DNA from: Belliella alkalica
Lineage (GTDB): Bacteria; Bacteroidota; Bacteroidia; Cytophagales; Cyclobacteriaceae
Assembly: GCF_022549785.1 (NCBI RefSeq)
Contig: NZ_JAKZGO010000008.1
Location: forward strand, 102,971-166,970
Direction of reading: 5' to 3'
Length of the DNA: 64,000 nucleotides
Both the position numbers and the translations under genes were made by a program. The notes beneath the pieces were generated by a model that had not been told where the DNA came from, searched no databases, and saw only the letters and a list, made by a program, of their open reading frames with translations. Below, piece by piece: positions 9,066 through 18,660 of the stretch (position 1 is the first letter of the stretch; every line of letters begins with the position of its first letter).

Positions 9066-10202
9066 TCAATTGATTTTTATACGTACATAACCTAATTCAT
9101 CATCCACGTTGAGAAAACAATAGATCAAACCATCTTTGACAAATTGAGCTGAGGGTACTGTTCGAAAAACATCCGACACTTCCTTTTCTGCCAACATTTC
9201 AAAGTTTTCGTTGATGATGCTGAAAAAAACCTTTCCCTTTGTCTTCTCGTCAGCTATCTTGGGTAAGTTATAGGATGAAAATCTGTAATAGACATTGTTT
9301 TTATCATCCCACAATAGCTTCGAAAAGCTTACTTCCAAATTGATTTTTTCCACTTCCTCGATCATCGCTTCGTGGGAAGCAACATCGTTTTTGTAGGTTC
9401 CCATTTTCTCGTTGGCAGTAAGTGTACTCGTAATCATTTCAAATTTCAAAGAATCAGTCTTGGAATCATAGACGTAGATATTATTGAATGCATCTGACCA
9501 AAAAATAACATTATCGAAATTTTTTTCAAAAAGAAGATTCGGAGAAATCATAGACATGGAAGTGCCTCCATTTGATTCTGCCTTATGTGTTACCCTAAAA
9601 TTTTCTCTTTTGTCATACTCGGGCAACTCAAGCAATTGGGTAGTTTTATTTTTCAAGTCCACTTTCACTATATTGGAATTCAACCTTGAAAAATTAGTGA
9701 TTCCACAGTACATCAAATTTCCATCGTCTGAGAAACCAAGCACTGCCAAAGACCCCTTTTCATCCAAACCTTCCTTTATCCAGTCTTCATTCAGTTTGAT
9801 CCTTTGTTGTACATTTCCCTCCAAATCAACTATTGCCACTTGATTCCAGTCACTCAATGCGAGCAGACTATCTCCAACCATAAATGCTTGATAGGCATTT
9901 TGTCCAACGCCATCTGGCCCCTCAGTCTCAAGCTTTTTCTTTTCAACAAACTCAAGTTTGTCCAAATCTATGATTTCCAAATTCGCAGATCTACCATCCC
10001 AATAATAAAGCTTGCTATGATCAGAATTCACTGGAAATCTAAAGTAGCCAGTCGCAGCCATCAGGATTTCATCTTTGGAATCCACGACTACAGTATCCAT
10101 GGAAATTTGAATGTCATCGTAGGAATTACCGGAAGTTTCTACATCCCTTCCGCCACATGAAGCCAAAAAAGCAATGGATATTGCGAAAATCAATTTTTTC
10201 AT
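9066..10202 (-). CDS. DUF4221-like lipoprotein (paralogue 7)
   Basis: A 378-residue lipoprotein, first gene of the second trio; lipobox FLASC (Cys16) after MKKLIFAISIA. Motifs: DTVVVDSKDEILMAATG, LETEGPDGVGQN, IYVYDSKTDSLKF and NVDDELGYVRIKIN at the C-terminus. The upstream 264 bp separates it from the MFS remnant on the plus strand and should contain the trio promoter, although no clear consensus is visible. Function unknown; the shared architecture suggests all members bind related partners or ligands at the cell envelope, which is inference. Confidence 0.72.
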   Translation of the reverse strand: MKKLIFAISIAFLASCGGRDVETSGNSYDDIQISMDTVVVDSKDEILMAATGYFRFPVNSDHSKLYYWDGRSANLEIIDLDKLEFVEKKKLETEGPDGVGQNAYQAFMVGDSLLALSDWNQVAIVDLEGNVQQRIKLNEDWIKEGLDEKGSLAVLGFSDDGNLMYCGITNFSRLNSNIVKVDLKNKTTQLLELPEYDKRENFRVTHKAESNGGTSMSMISPNLLFEKNFDNVIFWSDAFNNIYVYDSKTDSLKFEMITSTLTANEKMGTYKNDVASHEAMIEEVEKINLEVSFSKLLWDDKNNVYYRFSSYNLPKIADEKTKGKVFFSIINENFEMLAEKEVSDVFRTVPSAQFVKDGLIYCFLNVDDELGYVRIKIN

Positions 10203-10466
10203 AAAGTGATAATTTATAATATTTGGATAAATACTGATAACGATTCAGTCCCAACATTACTTTTTTGAGGTAGCAAAATTGAAGTCCCACCAATCACTTA
10301 ACTAAACCACCTTCTAATATAAACTACACTTTTAAAAAATCATATATTTCTTTGGATAAATTAACATCTTCTTTGATATTCTTGATTCTGCTAAATCCAA
10401 ATGTGACAAGAGTTCCATAAAATACTAGCTATAACCTCACACCTTTATGGATGAATTATTAAATCC

Positions 10467-10724
10467 ATGAAGCAAGTTAAATTAGGACTCAAAGAAAATT
10501 GGAAGCAATTCACCCTCTTGGTTATCATCAATGCCTTTGTAGGTGGGAAGTTTGGTTTGGAGCGAAGTATTTTGCCGCAGATTGCAGAAATTGAGTTTGC
10601 CATAAGAGCGATTTTAACTGGTATCATCGCAGATGCCTTCGGAATAGAATTGTCTATTTTGACCATCGGTGGACTGACAGTTTTCTCTGCGTTTGTTATT
10701 CTTTTAAGAATGAAAAATTTTTAG
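10467..10724 (+). pseudogene. Internally deleted MFS transporter remnant
   Basis: An 85-codon frame whose first 44 residues (ENWKQFTLLVIINAFVGG, GLERSILPQIAEIEF) look like the N-terminus and first membrane segment of a Bacteroidetes major facilitator, and whose remaining residues (AIRAILTGIIADAFGIELSI to LLRMKNF) look like the last two membrane segments of the same transporter. About 300 central residues expected of a 12-helix transporter are missing, with the join near residues 43-45 and the frame intact. It cannot be a working transporter. Alternative: a true two- to three-helix small membrane protein, which the family-like ends make less likely. Confidence 0.6.
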
Positions 10725-11025
10725 AAATTTTATTTATTTACAATTTTTTCAATCATTTTAAAATATTACTATAAAATAAGGTATCGTGATATTTATATAT
10801 ATTCACCCTAGATAAAACTATAAAAAAATCACTTCTTTGACCGTTATAAAAAATCCACTAAACTTTCATAGATTTCAAACTCTATCGCTTCTGAAAGATC
10901 AACTGTTTATCCTGTAGTCTCTTATTTATAGCTTCATTAATAATTAAATTTATCTTAGTGGGGTTATTAGTGGTTCTTTAGAAAAAAAGACAATCCCAAG
11001 TTTGAACAAATGGACATAATTCTTC
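10725..11025. other. AT-rich intergenic region, no gene seen
   Basis: About 300 bp of strongly AT-rich sequence between the MFS remnant and the next lipoprotein gene. No open frame of useful length, RNA gene or strong hairpin was found. It presumably carries the promoter of the gene at 11026. Confidence 0.5.
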
Positions 11026-12135
11026 ATGCGAATCGGAATTAAATTAATCAGTTTCCTTTTTATTTTAAGTTTTTGTACTTCAAAAAATGAAATTCCTAAC
11101 GAATTCTTAGAGGAAAAAATAGTAATTGATTTCAATGACAATATCTTTTCTACTACTTTTTTCTGGTATTCTGTTGATTATGATAATGGAAAACCAGTCT
11201 ATTTATTCGTTGATGAACTATTTAATTTGGTAAAGTTAGATCTAGATCATCAAGTATTAGTACATAGTCTGAAAATTCCCAAAGGTGATGGGCCTTCAGG
11301 AATAAAAGGGGGTATATGGTCTCCCAGTTTAGGCTTAGATGACAATTACTTGATAGAAGGTCCTTTTCAATATTTTTTTATACGCAAAAATGGAGAAATT
11401 CAATCAAAGGTTGATGTTACTGAGAAGGTAATCAATAAACTTCAAGAAGAGTTTGGGGTATTAAGTAAGGGGCTATTTATTCGAACAAATGGTGGACATT
11501 TTAAAGATGGTAAGAAAATCATAGTTTCTATTGGTAGAACTAATAAAATTGATGACAATGAATTTCCGGTTTTCCCTCAATTTGCATCAATAGCATTTTT
11601 AAACCAAGACACGGTTGAGATCGAAATTTTAGACATTGAATACCCGAAAGAGCTCATTGAAACTGATTACAAATATGTTGGTCAGGCAGAAATCCCAAAT
11701 TATTTTTTTAAAGGAGATTGGTTAGTTTACAACTTCGTGTCTTTTAGAGAACTATTCTTCTACAATTTAAAAACGCATGAAAAACGAAAAATCAGATTAA
11801 ATACTACCTATGAGTTGGAAGATAAAGCCGTACCTTTTGGTGAAAAGCCTAACGAAAGTGTTATCTTTTATGGTTTCCCTTTAGTGGATTTTGAACAAGA
11901 AATCATTTATAGATATTATATTGTTGTCGACTCAGAAAGTTCAACTGAAAGTAAAAACTATTTGAGTGCATATAATTTTGACGGAAAATTAATAAGTGAA
12001 GCTTTTTTAGGTAAAAACTCTGAAAGAATGCTCAGGAATTCAGTTTTAATTGGTGATTATATTTACATGAATAATTTCTTTCAATCTTCTGACGAGAGAA
12101 TAGAATTCAGCAGGTTCAGCTTGCAAAAAAAATAG
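11026..12135 (+). CDS. Divergent DUF4221-like lipoprotein (paralogue 8)
   Basis: A 369-residue protein with a short signal peptide ending LSFC (Cys17) followed by TSKNE. It keeps the GDGPSGI variant of the family GPNG motif near residue 88 and the same overall length, and its C-terminus SSDERIEFSRFSL is a weak echo of the DDELAFVRM ending. It is therefore placed in the same superfamily with moderate confidence. It stands alone on the plus strand, convergent with murF-alr. Codon use and AT content match its surroundings. Function unknown. Confidence 0.55.
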   Translation: MRIGIKLISFLFILSFCTSKNEIPNEFLEEKIVIDFNDNIFSTTFFWYSVDYDNGKPVYLFVDELFNLVKLDLDHQVLVHSLKIPKGDGPSGIKGGIWSPSLGLDDNYLIEGPFQYFFIRKNGEIQSKVDVTEKVINKLQEEFGVLSKGLFIRTNGGHFKDGKKIIVSIGRTNKIDDNEFPVFPQFASIAFLNQDTVEIEILDIEYPKELIETDYKYVGQAEIPNYFFKGDWLVYNFVSFRELFFYNLKTHEKRKIRLNTTYELEDKAVPFGEKPNESVIFYGFPLVDFEQEIIYRYYIVVDSESSTESKNYLSAYNFDGKLISEAFLGKNSERMLRNSVLIGDYIYMNNFFQSSDERIEFSRFSLQKK

Positions 12136-12251
12136 TTGATTACACTTAAAGGATTTGTTATTCTATAACTTGATTCACAATATAATTGTCTCTAAGCTTT
12201 ACATTTTGCATTAACCGTAAATCTAAAATCTACCCTCTAAAATCTAAAATT

Positions 12252-14720
12252 CTAATCCAAATAATACACTCTCTTGACCCGACTACTGATATTGGTGAGC
12301 AACTCGTAAGGAATAGTGCCGATATTGGTAGCCAATTCTTTGAGGGAGATGCCGGGACCATAGATCAAGACTTCATCGCCTTCTTTTGTGTCGATTTCTG
12401 ATACATCCACCATACACATATCCATGCAGACATTGCCAATGATTGGAGCCTTCTTTCCATGAATCAAGACAAATCCTTTCCCATTGCTAAATCTTCGATC
12501 ATAACCATCAGCATATCCGATTGCAATCGTTGCGATTTTCCCATTTTTTCCCATTTGGCCTTTGCGACTATAGCCTACACTTTCGCCAGCTACTAAATGC
12601 TTGATTTGGGATATTGTGGTTTTGAGCGAAGATATTGGTCTTAACTTTTGATCAAAAATCCCATTCACTTCAACTCCATACAATCCGATTCCCAATCTTA
12701 CCATATCGAATTGGTAGTCTGGGTATCTGATGATTCCAGCGGAATTGAGTGCATGGCGCAATGGTTTGTGATCTAAGTATTCAGAAACTTGCTCGCACAT
12801 TTGGGAGAAAAGTTCTAGCTGCTGCAAAGAAAAATCTTCATGAACGGCCTCATCTGCACCTACCAAATGGGTGTACAAACTTGTTACAATCAATTCAGGG
12901 AACATTTCCACCAACTCCTTCAATTCCCCTAATTGCTGTTGGTCAAATCCCAACCGATGCATACCAGTATCCAAATCAAGGTGGATTTTCATCGAGACCT
13001 GATGGGTTCTACAGTATTTCCCGAGTTGTCTGTAAAAAAGAGGACTATAAACGACCGGCTCCAAATCATGCTTCTCAAGCAGATGGAAAGATTCCTGTGC
13101 TGGATTCAGAACCATAATCGGTAAAGTGATTCCCTCTTCTCTCAAAGCAACCCCTTCGTCAGTATATGCAACAGCCAGGTAATCTGCTCGCAACTGCTGC
13201 AAGTGATTGGCGATTTCGGTAGCACCCCCTCCATAAGCAAAAGCTTTTACCATGACCATGATTTTGGTTTGGGGAAGAACTTTGGTTTTATAGAAATTAT
13301 AATTGTGGGTCAAGGCATTGAGGTTGATCTCAAGTGTAGTTCCATGAATTCTTTGCTGTAGCTTATTCACTATACGCTCAAATCCATAGATCCTCGCTCC
13401 TGTAACCAAGATCAGGTCATTGTCAAAATGATCCTCTTGGAGCTCTGCAAGTAAATCTTCCGTATTTTGATAAAACAATGTTTGGCATGGCAACTCTCCT
13501 TCCAAAACCTGAATCGTCTCTCCAACACCAATTAGCAAATCAATTCCATAATGCTTTAGCAATTGGGCTACCTCTTGATAAACTTCGCCAGGTTGCCCGA
13601 CCTGCATAAAGTCAGAAAGAAATACCACTTTTCTGTTTTTTGGCCTTTGTGCAGCCATAAAGTCCAAGGCAAGCCGTAATCCTGCCAAATCATTGTTGTA
13701 AGTATCATCAATGATCAAAGTTTCATTGTAACCTGACTTGAGCGTCAGGCGCATATCCACAGCTTTGAGATGATTGATCCCTGCTTGGATATCTTTGGCT
13801 TTCATTCCAAGCGTAAGTGAAGCCACTATCACATGTCGGATATTTTCCAATGATGCTACATCTGAAAATGGTACCTGAAAAGTAAACATTCCCATATCAG
13901 GTTTGATCAAAAGGATTTTGGTTTTTTCAGCGTCTTTTTTGATCGTCAAAGTATAATCTGCACCTGGCTGATCGGACCAGGAAATCAAATTTTCGCCATC
14001 AAACGCTGACTCTAAGTATTCTGAAATCTGATCATGTTCTTTTCGATAGATAACATATTTGGAGTCTTCAAAGAGCAAAGCCTTTTCTCTTAATTTTTCA
14101 GCTATTGAAGAAAAGCCATCTTCGTGAGCTGTTCCGATGTTGGTGAAAATCCCGATATCGGGTTTGATTATTTTTTGGAGGATTTCCATTTCCCCTACCT
14201 TCGAAATTCCTGCTTCTAAAATGGCTACCTGATGATATGGAGAAATTCCAAAAACTGAGAGTGGAACTCCAACTTGACTATTGTAGCTTTTTGGACTTTT
14301 GGCAACGGCATATTTTTGGGCCAGCACTTGGCCCAGCCATTCTTTGATGATAGTTTTCCCATTACTCCCAGTAATTGAAATGACTGGAGATTGAAATAGA
14401 TCCCTTTGGAAAGTTGCCAACAGCTGTAAACCTACCTTAGTATCTTCTGCAAAAATCAAGTCCAATTTCCCCGATAAGGCTTTTGGTTCTTTGTAGCCTT
14501 TTTTTACCAAAAAACACTTCACACCCAATTCATAGAGCTCAGGGATAAAATCGTGCCCATCAAATTTTGCTCCCAATAATGCTACAAAAAGTGTTTGCTC
14601 AGCCTGAACCATTGATCTTGAATCAATAATTACATGCTGAATCAATACAGCTTCGCCGTTAGAAATCATTTGATCCCCAACTATTTTTCTGATTTGATTG
14701 GTTGTAATTGCCTGAATCAT
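12252..14720 (-). CDS. murF-alr: Bifunctional MurF / alanine racemase
   Basis: Fusion of UDP-N-acetylmuramoyl-tripeptide:D-alanyl-D-alanine ligase (residues 1 to about 455) with a PLP-dependent alanine racemase (about 460-822). The racemase makes D-Ala and the ligase adds D-Ala-D-Ala to the cell-wall precursor; both act in the cytoplasm. MurF shows the ATP-binding GSNGKT (118-123) and TNIGTAHEDGF. The racemase shows the PLP lysine in VKAFAYGGG (Lys492) and the catalytic Tyr in SVGYSRKGQ (Tyr717) with IAIGYADGYDRR after it. The ATG at 14720 is chosen because a Met 17 codons upstream (14771) would overlap the preceding gene and adds no family sequence. Such fusions are known in Bacteroidetes. 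Confidence 0.93.
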   Translation of the reverse strand: MIQAITTNQIRKIVGDQMISNGEAVLIQHVIIDSRSMVQAEQTLFVALLGAKFDGHDFIPELYELGVKCFLVKKGYKEPKALSGKLDLIFAEDTKVGLQLLATFQRDLFQSPVISITGSNGKTIIKEWLGQVLAQKYAVAKSPKSYNSQVGVPLSVFGISPYHQVAILEAGISKVGEMEILQKIIKPDIGIFTNIGTAHEDGFSSIAEKLREKALLFEDSKYVIYRKEHDQISEYLESAFDGENLISWSDQPGADYTLTIKKDAEKTKILLIKPDMGMFTFQVPFSDVASLENIRHVIVASLTLGMKAKDIQAGINHLKAVDMRLTLKSGYNETLIIDDTYNNDLAGLRLALDFMAAQRPKNRKVVFLSDFMQVGQPGEVYQEVAQLLKHYGIDLLIGVGETIQVLEGELPCQTLFYQNTEDLLAELQEDHFDNDLILVTGARIYGFERIVNKLQQRIHGTTLEINLNALTHNYNFYKTKVLPQTKIMVMVKAFAYGGGATEIANHLQQLRADYLAVAYTDEGVALREEGITLPIMVLNPAQESFHLLEKHDLEPVVYSPLFYRQLGKYCRTHQVSMKIHLDLDTGMHRLGFDQQQLGELKELVEMFPELIVTSLYTHLVGADEAVHEDFSLQQLELFSQMCEQVSEYLDHKPLRHALNSAGIIRYPDYQFDMVRLGIGLYGVEVNGIFDQKLRPISSLKTTISQIKHLVAGESVGYSRKGQMGKNGKIATIAIGYADGYDRRFSNGKGFVLIHGKKAPIIGNVCMDMCMVDVSEIDTKEGDEVLIYGPGISLKELATNIGTIPYELLTNISSRVKRVYYLD

Positions 14721-14742
14721 GGAATTGATTAAGAAAGTTAAA

Positions 14743-15798
14743 TTAAAGCTCTTTCTTTTTGAAATATACATACTTGATCCATCTCGGAAGGAAAATCGCT
14801 CCCAGAATCAAATAAGGATAATAAGAAAGCATTCTCCACAAGATACTTGTCACAAAAGTATATCCCGACAAAAACTCAGTAAAGAATTGAGCAAAGAAAA
14901 ACTCAGCGGTACCGCTACTTCCAGGGGTTGGAGAGATCATCATCACAATCCACATGATCACTTGCCTGGCAAATACAATCACATGTTCGCTTATACTTAA
15001 AGTTTCATAAGCTGCCACCAGTGCATTTAGCATCAAGTATCTGGAACTCCATATGAAGATAGTCACTGCTATGATTGGCAGCCAATATTTCCAATTTTTA
15101 CCTTTCAGCTCTCTGGAAGCTTCTATGATTTGATTTCCATATTCATTTGCCGAGCGCTTCCACTTCAAAAGCCATTTGATAGAATAAATCTTTAGCAAAA
15201 CCCATTTGAAAACCCTAGGTCTATAAAACAAGGCTGCTGCCATCACTATAGAATACAGCGCATAAAGTCCATAACTCGTCCAAAAAAGAATTTCCAAACT
15301 TCTTCCGAGCTTCATTTCCATTACCCTACTTGCTGGGAAAATATTTCCTTGTGCAAAAAACAAGATGATAGGAGCACCAATCACAAAAAATAAATTGTCC
15401 AATATTGCCGTGACCATGACATAAGCAATGGCTTTACCCAATTTGATCCCCTCTTTATTCAAAATAAAAATAGCAACTGCTGTCCCTCCCACAACGGAAG
15501 GAGTCACTGCGGAAGCAAATTCCCAAAGGATAATCACATAGATCGCACGCTTCCACGTAAGTTCCTTGTCTGTAATGGCTCTTATTCTATAGATATAGCC
15601 AAGATCTCTAAACAAGATCACCAAGATCGCTACCAAAATGGCAACATAAGATGCGTCAAATACACCTCTTAAGGTTTTGGCATTGACACTTGGATCCAAG
15701 TAAAACATTAGAAATACGATTCCTAAGCCAATAATGACAGGAACCCAAACCTTATTTGGATTAAGCGTTTCAAAAATCTTCTTGTTGTCTAACTTCAT
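14743..15798 (-). CDS. Flippase-like membrane protein (LPG synthase TM / UPF0104 family)
   Basis: A 351-residue polytopic protein with about eight hydrophobic segments. It matches the lysylphosphatidylglycerol synthase transmembrane family (the flippase half of MprF, also AglD-like): EFASAVTPSVVGGTAVAIFIL and the later SPTPGSSGTAEFFF are the characteristic re-entrant Pro/Gly motifs. There is no C-terminal aminoacyl-transferase domain, so transport of a lipid or glycolipid is more likely than lysine transfer; the substrate is unknown. It lies 22 bp upstream of murF-alr and 3 bp after scpA on the same strand, so the three genes are probably cotranscribed. Confidence 0.82.
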   Translation of the reverse strand: MKLDNKKIFETLNPNKVWVPVIIGLGIVFLMFYLDPSVNAKTLRGVFDASYVAILVAILVILFRDLGYIYRIRAITDKELTWKRAIYVIILWEFASAVTPSVVGGTAVAIFILNKEGIKLGKAIAYVMVTAILDNLFFVIGAPIILFFAQGNIFPASRVMEMKLGRSLEILFWTSYGLYALYSIVMAAALFYRPRVFKWVLLKIYSIKWLLKWKRSANEYGNQIIEASRELKGKNWKYWLPIIAVTIFIWSSRYLMLNALVAAYETLSISEHVIVFARQVIMWIVMMISPTPGSSGTAEFFFAQFFTEFLSGYTFVTSILWRMLSYYPYLILGAIFLPRWIKYVYFKKKEL

Positions 15799-15801
15799 AC
15801 A

Positions 15802-16551
15802 CTAAGCCAAAGATACCGGCTCTGTTTTTTCTACCCAGAAATTATTAAATCCCTCTCCAATCCTGATAGTAACCACAGAAAGTTGGAGAAGTTCCAAGAT
15901 GGCTAAGAAAGTATAGATCACAAAAATTTTATCTGGTTTGTAGTTTATAAATTCTGTAAAAGGAACCTTATCCCTGAAACTAATTTTATCCATCACAAAG
16001 TTTTTCTGCTGTTCGATAGAATAAGGATACTGAATCACCGTGTGCTTTGTTTCATCTACTCTTGAAGAAAATTTCGCCATCACTTTCTGATAGACCTTCA
16101 ATAGTTTATATAAATCCAAATCTTGCATCTCCGCCTCTACATCATCCACTTTGGATAATTGCTTCAACTCTGCCACAATATTTCCTCTTTTCTCTTTTGC
16201 CAACTGATTGACTTCCAAGGTAGAAAGATCGCCAATAACGGATTTATACTTTTTATATTCCAACAAGTGTCTGATCAGTTCCTCTCTTGGATCCACTTCT
16301 TCTCCAAGTTCATTGATTTCTGGTCTTGGAATCAGCATTTTGGATTTGATTTTCATCAAAGTAGCTGCAAAGAGAATAAATTCGCTGGCAACTTCTATCT
16401 CCATTTTCTCCAAATGATGAAGATAATCAAGGAAATCATTGGTGATCTTGAAAATGGGAATATCATAGATATCCAACTCATCTCTCTCTATAAAGAAGAG
16501 CATCAAATCGAACGGTCCTTCGAAAAGTGGTAATTTGATTTCGAAACTCAC
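15802..16551 (-). CDS. scpA: Segregation and condensation protein A
   Basis: A 249-residue kleisin of the SMC-ScpAB condensin, which compacts and separates newly replicated chromosomes. The N-terminal signature FEGPFDLMLFFIERDELDIYD (residues 10-30) and the ASEFILFAATLMKIKSKMLI helix that contacts SMC are clear, as is a C-terminal winged-helix-like region (LAILELLQLSVVTI). Length is normal. scpB is not in the window. It appears to be the first gene of the scpA-flippase-murF/alr unit; a TATCTTTG element on the minus strand lies 45 bp upstream of its ATG. Confidence 0.92.
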   Translation of the reverse strand: MSFEIKLPLFEGPFDLMLFFIERDELDIYDIPIFKITNDFLDYLHHLEKMEIEVASEFILFAATLMKIKSKMLIPRPEINELGEEVDPREELIRHLLEYKKYKSVIGDLSTLEVNQLAKEKRGNIVAELKQLSKVDDVEAEMQDLDLYKLLKVYQKVMAKFSSRVDETKHTVIQYPYSIEQQKNFVMDKISFRDKVPFTEFINYKPDKIFVIYTFLAILELLQLSVVTIRIGEGFNNFWVEKTEPVSLA

Positions 16552-16572
16552 TGGATACTATTTATTTTATCT

Positions 16573-16580
16573 TAATTTTG
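16573..16580 (+). promoter_or_regulatory. TAnnTTTG -7 element facing dxs
   Basis: TAATTTTG on the plus strand, followed by CAG, matches the Bacteroidetes sigma-A -7 consensus TAnnTTTG. It points toward dxs, about 160 bp upstream of its ATG, which would give a long leader. No clear -33 TTG was identified. Confidence 0.35.
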
Positions 16581-16595
16581 CAGCACAATAGCATT

Positions 16596-16603
16596 CAAAG
16601 ATA
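16596..16603 (-). promoter_or_regulatory. TAnnTTTG -7 element facing scpA
   Basis: CAAAGATA on the plus strand reads TATCTTTG on the minus strand, an exact match to the Bacteroidetes -7 consensus, 45 bp upstream of the scpA ATG. It lies within 25 bp of the plus-strand element facing dxs, so the divergent promoters would be back to back. Confidence 0.45.
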
Positions 16604-16740
16604 TCTAAATTAATGCTAAATTAAACCCCGGTTAGGATAAAAGCTTTTCATGAATACGCTTTGGCTTGAATCTTGACTAGTTCAAAACAATAGCCCATTC
16701 AATAGAGTTTATAATTTTTAATAAGACAAAAAAATCGCTG

Positions 16741-18657
16741 ATGATTATTAACCCAGGTAAATTACTCGCACAGATCGATTCCCCAGCAGATCTGAAAAAA
16801 TTTTCCAAAGACCAACTTATACAAATCAGTGACGAACTTCGTCAGTTCATTGTTGACAATGTGTCTATTTATGGAGGTCACTTTGGGGCGAGTTTGGGTG
16901 TTGTTGAGCTGACTGTAGCTTTACATTATGTCTTGAACACACCTGAAGATCAGTTGGTCTGGGATGTAGGCCACCAAGCTTATGGTCATAAAATACTCAC
17001 TGGACGAAAAAACCAATTCCATACAAATCGGATTTATGGGGGCATTTCTGGGTTTCCTAAAAGAAATGAAAGTGAATACGATACTTTTGGAGTAGGCCAT
17101 TCAAGCACTTCCATTTCTGCGGCTCTTGGTATGGCCATGGCTTCCAAATACAAAGGAGACAAATTAAAGCAGCATGTAGCTGTAATTGGTGATGGGTCAA
17201 TGACAGGCGGTATGGCTTTCGAAGCGATGAACCATGCTGGTGTCTCGGACACAAATCTGATTATCATTCTCAATGATAATTGCATGTCTATAGATCCGAA
17301 TGTTGGTGCATTAAAGGATTATTTGACTGACATCACTACTTCGCATACATATAACAAGGTAAAAGACGAAGTTTGGAACCTTCTAGGCAAGTTCAGCAAA
17401 TTTGGAACATCGGCACAAGAAGTAATTTCAAAGGTTGAAGGAGCTATCAAAGCAACTGTACTAAAGCAAAGCAATTTATTTGAATCCCTAAATCTCAGGT
17501 ATTTTGGCCCAGTGGATGGTCATGATGTGAATCATTTGGTCGAGGTGCTTTCAGATTTGAAAAATATACCTGGACCGAAAATTTTACATTGTGTCACTGT
17601 AAAAGGAAAAGGCTATGCTCCTGCGGAAAATGGCAATAAAACAACATGGCATGCTCCAGGGCTATTTGACAAAGTAACTGGAGAAATTTACAAAAAGAAA
17701 CCAACAGCACCCCAAGCACCAAAATACCAAGATGTTTTTGGTCATACTTTGGTGGAATTGGCAAAGGAAAATGATAAAATAATGGGTGTGACACCTGCTA
17801 TGCCATCTGGTTCATCCATGAATATTATGATGAACGAGATGCCTGAGAGGGCATTTGATGTAGGCATCGCAGAACAACACGCAGTTACTTTTTCAGCAGG
17901 ATTGGCTACACAGGGTTTGATTCCTTTTTGTAACATCTATAGCACATTTATGCAAAGAGCCTATGATCAGGTTGTTCATGATGTTGCGCTACAAAATCTT
18001 CAGGTAGTCCTTTGCTTGGATAGAGCTGGGTTTGCTGGAGCAGATGGCCCAACGCACCATGGTGCGTATGACATTCCATATTTCAGGTGTATTCCAAATA
18101 TGGTAGTCTCAGCTCCTATGAATGAGGAAGAATTGAGAAACCTGATGTTTACGGCATCTACATTTAAAGGTCCGTTTTCTATAAGATATCCTAGAGGCCA
18201 AGGTGTCATGCCTGAGTGGAGAACACCAATGCGGAATATTCCAATTGGTCAGGGAAGAATCGTAAAAGAAGGTGAAGAAGTTGCCATTCTGACCATTGGA
18301 CATATTGGTAACTATGCTGTGGAAGCTTGTGAATCTTTGGAAAAGGAAGGCTTGAGCCCTGCACATTACGACATGCGTTTTGTAAAACCTTTGGATGGAG
18401 AGTTACTTCATGAAATCTTCGGAAAATTCAAGAAGGTAATCACAATAGAAGATGGAGCATTGATGGGCGGATTTGGTTCAGCAGTAGTAGAATGGATGAC
18501 TGATAATGGTTATTCAGCTCAATTGAAGAGATTAGGTATACCAGATAGAGTCGTAGAGCACGGAGAGCAAATTGAGTTGCATAGAGAGTGTGGCTTTGAT
18601 CCTGAAGGAATAGCTGAGGCTGTGAGGGAGATGGTTGAGGTTCAGGTTAGAGATTGA
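16741..18657 (+). CDS. dxs: 1-deoxy-D-xylulose-5-phosphate synthase
   Basis: A 638-residue thiamine-diphosphate enzyme that condenses pyruvate and glyceraldehyde-3-phosphate, the first step of the MEP isoprenoid pathway and a source of thiamine and pyridoxal precursors. Visible features: GGHFGASLGVVE near residue 45, DVGHQAYGHKILTGR, the ThDP/metal motif GDGSMTGG (150-157) with Asn180 about 27 residues later, the transketolase-type VGIAEQHAVTFSAG near 375, and DRAGFAGADGPTHHG. Full family length. It is transcribed alone or with the two small downstream genes, the first of which starts 3 bp after its stop. Confidence 0.96.
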   Translation: MIINPGKLLAQIDSPADLKKFSKDQLIQISDELRQFIVDNVSIYGGHFGASLGVVELTVALHYVLNTPEDQLVWDVGHQAYGHKILTGRKNQFHTNRIYGGISGFPKRNESEYDTFGVGHSSTSISAALGMAMASKYKGDKLKQHVAVIGDGSMTGGMAFEAMNHAGVSDTNLIIILNDNCMSIDPNVGALKDYLTDITTSHTYNKVKDEVWNLLGKFSKFGTSAQEVISKVEGAIKATVLKQSNLFESLNLRYFGPVDGHDVNHLVEVLSDLKNIPGPKILHCVTVKGKGYAPAENGNKTTWHAPGLFDKVTGEIYKKKPTAPQAPKYQDVFGHTLVELAKENDKIMGVTPAMPSGSSMNIMMNEMPERAFDVGIAEQHAVTFSAGLATQGLIPFCNIYSTFMQRAYDQVVHDVALQNLQVVLCLDRAGFAGADGPTHHGAYDIPYFRCIPNMVVSAPMNEEELRNLMFTASTFKGPFSIRYPRGQGVMPEWRTPMRNIPIGQGRIVKEGEEVAILTIGHIGNYAVEACESLEKEGLSPAHYDMRFVKPLDGELLHEIFGKFKKVITIEDGALMGGFGSAVVEWMTDNGYSAQLKRLGIPDRVVEHGEQIELHRECGFDPEGIAEAVREMVEVQVRD

Positions 18658-18660
18658 TTT

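Noticed and set aside
10467-10724. Functional small membrane transporter (SMR-like)
   Set aside because: The two halves look like opposite ends of an MFS protein, and no SMR signature is present.
12219-12260. Short direct repeats of the TAAAATCT type between the lipoprotein gene and murF-alr
   Set aside because: Low-complexity AT-rich sequence; the repeat units are too short and irregular to mean much.
14721-14771. Upstream start for MurF-Alr at 14771
   Set aside because: The additional 17 residues overlap the end of the preceding membrane-protein gene and do not resemble a MurF N-terminus.
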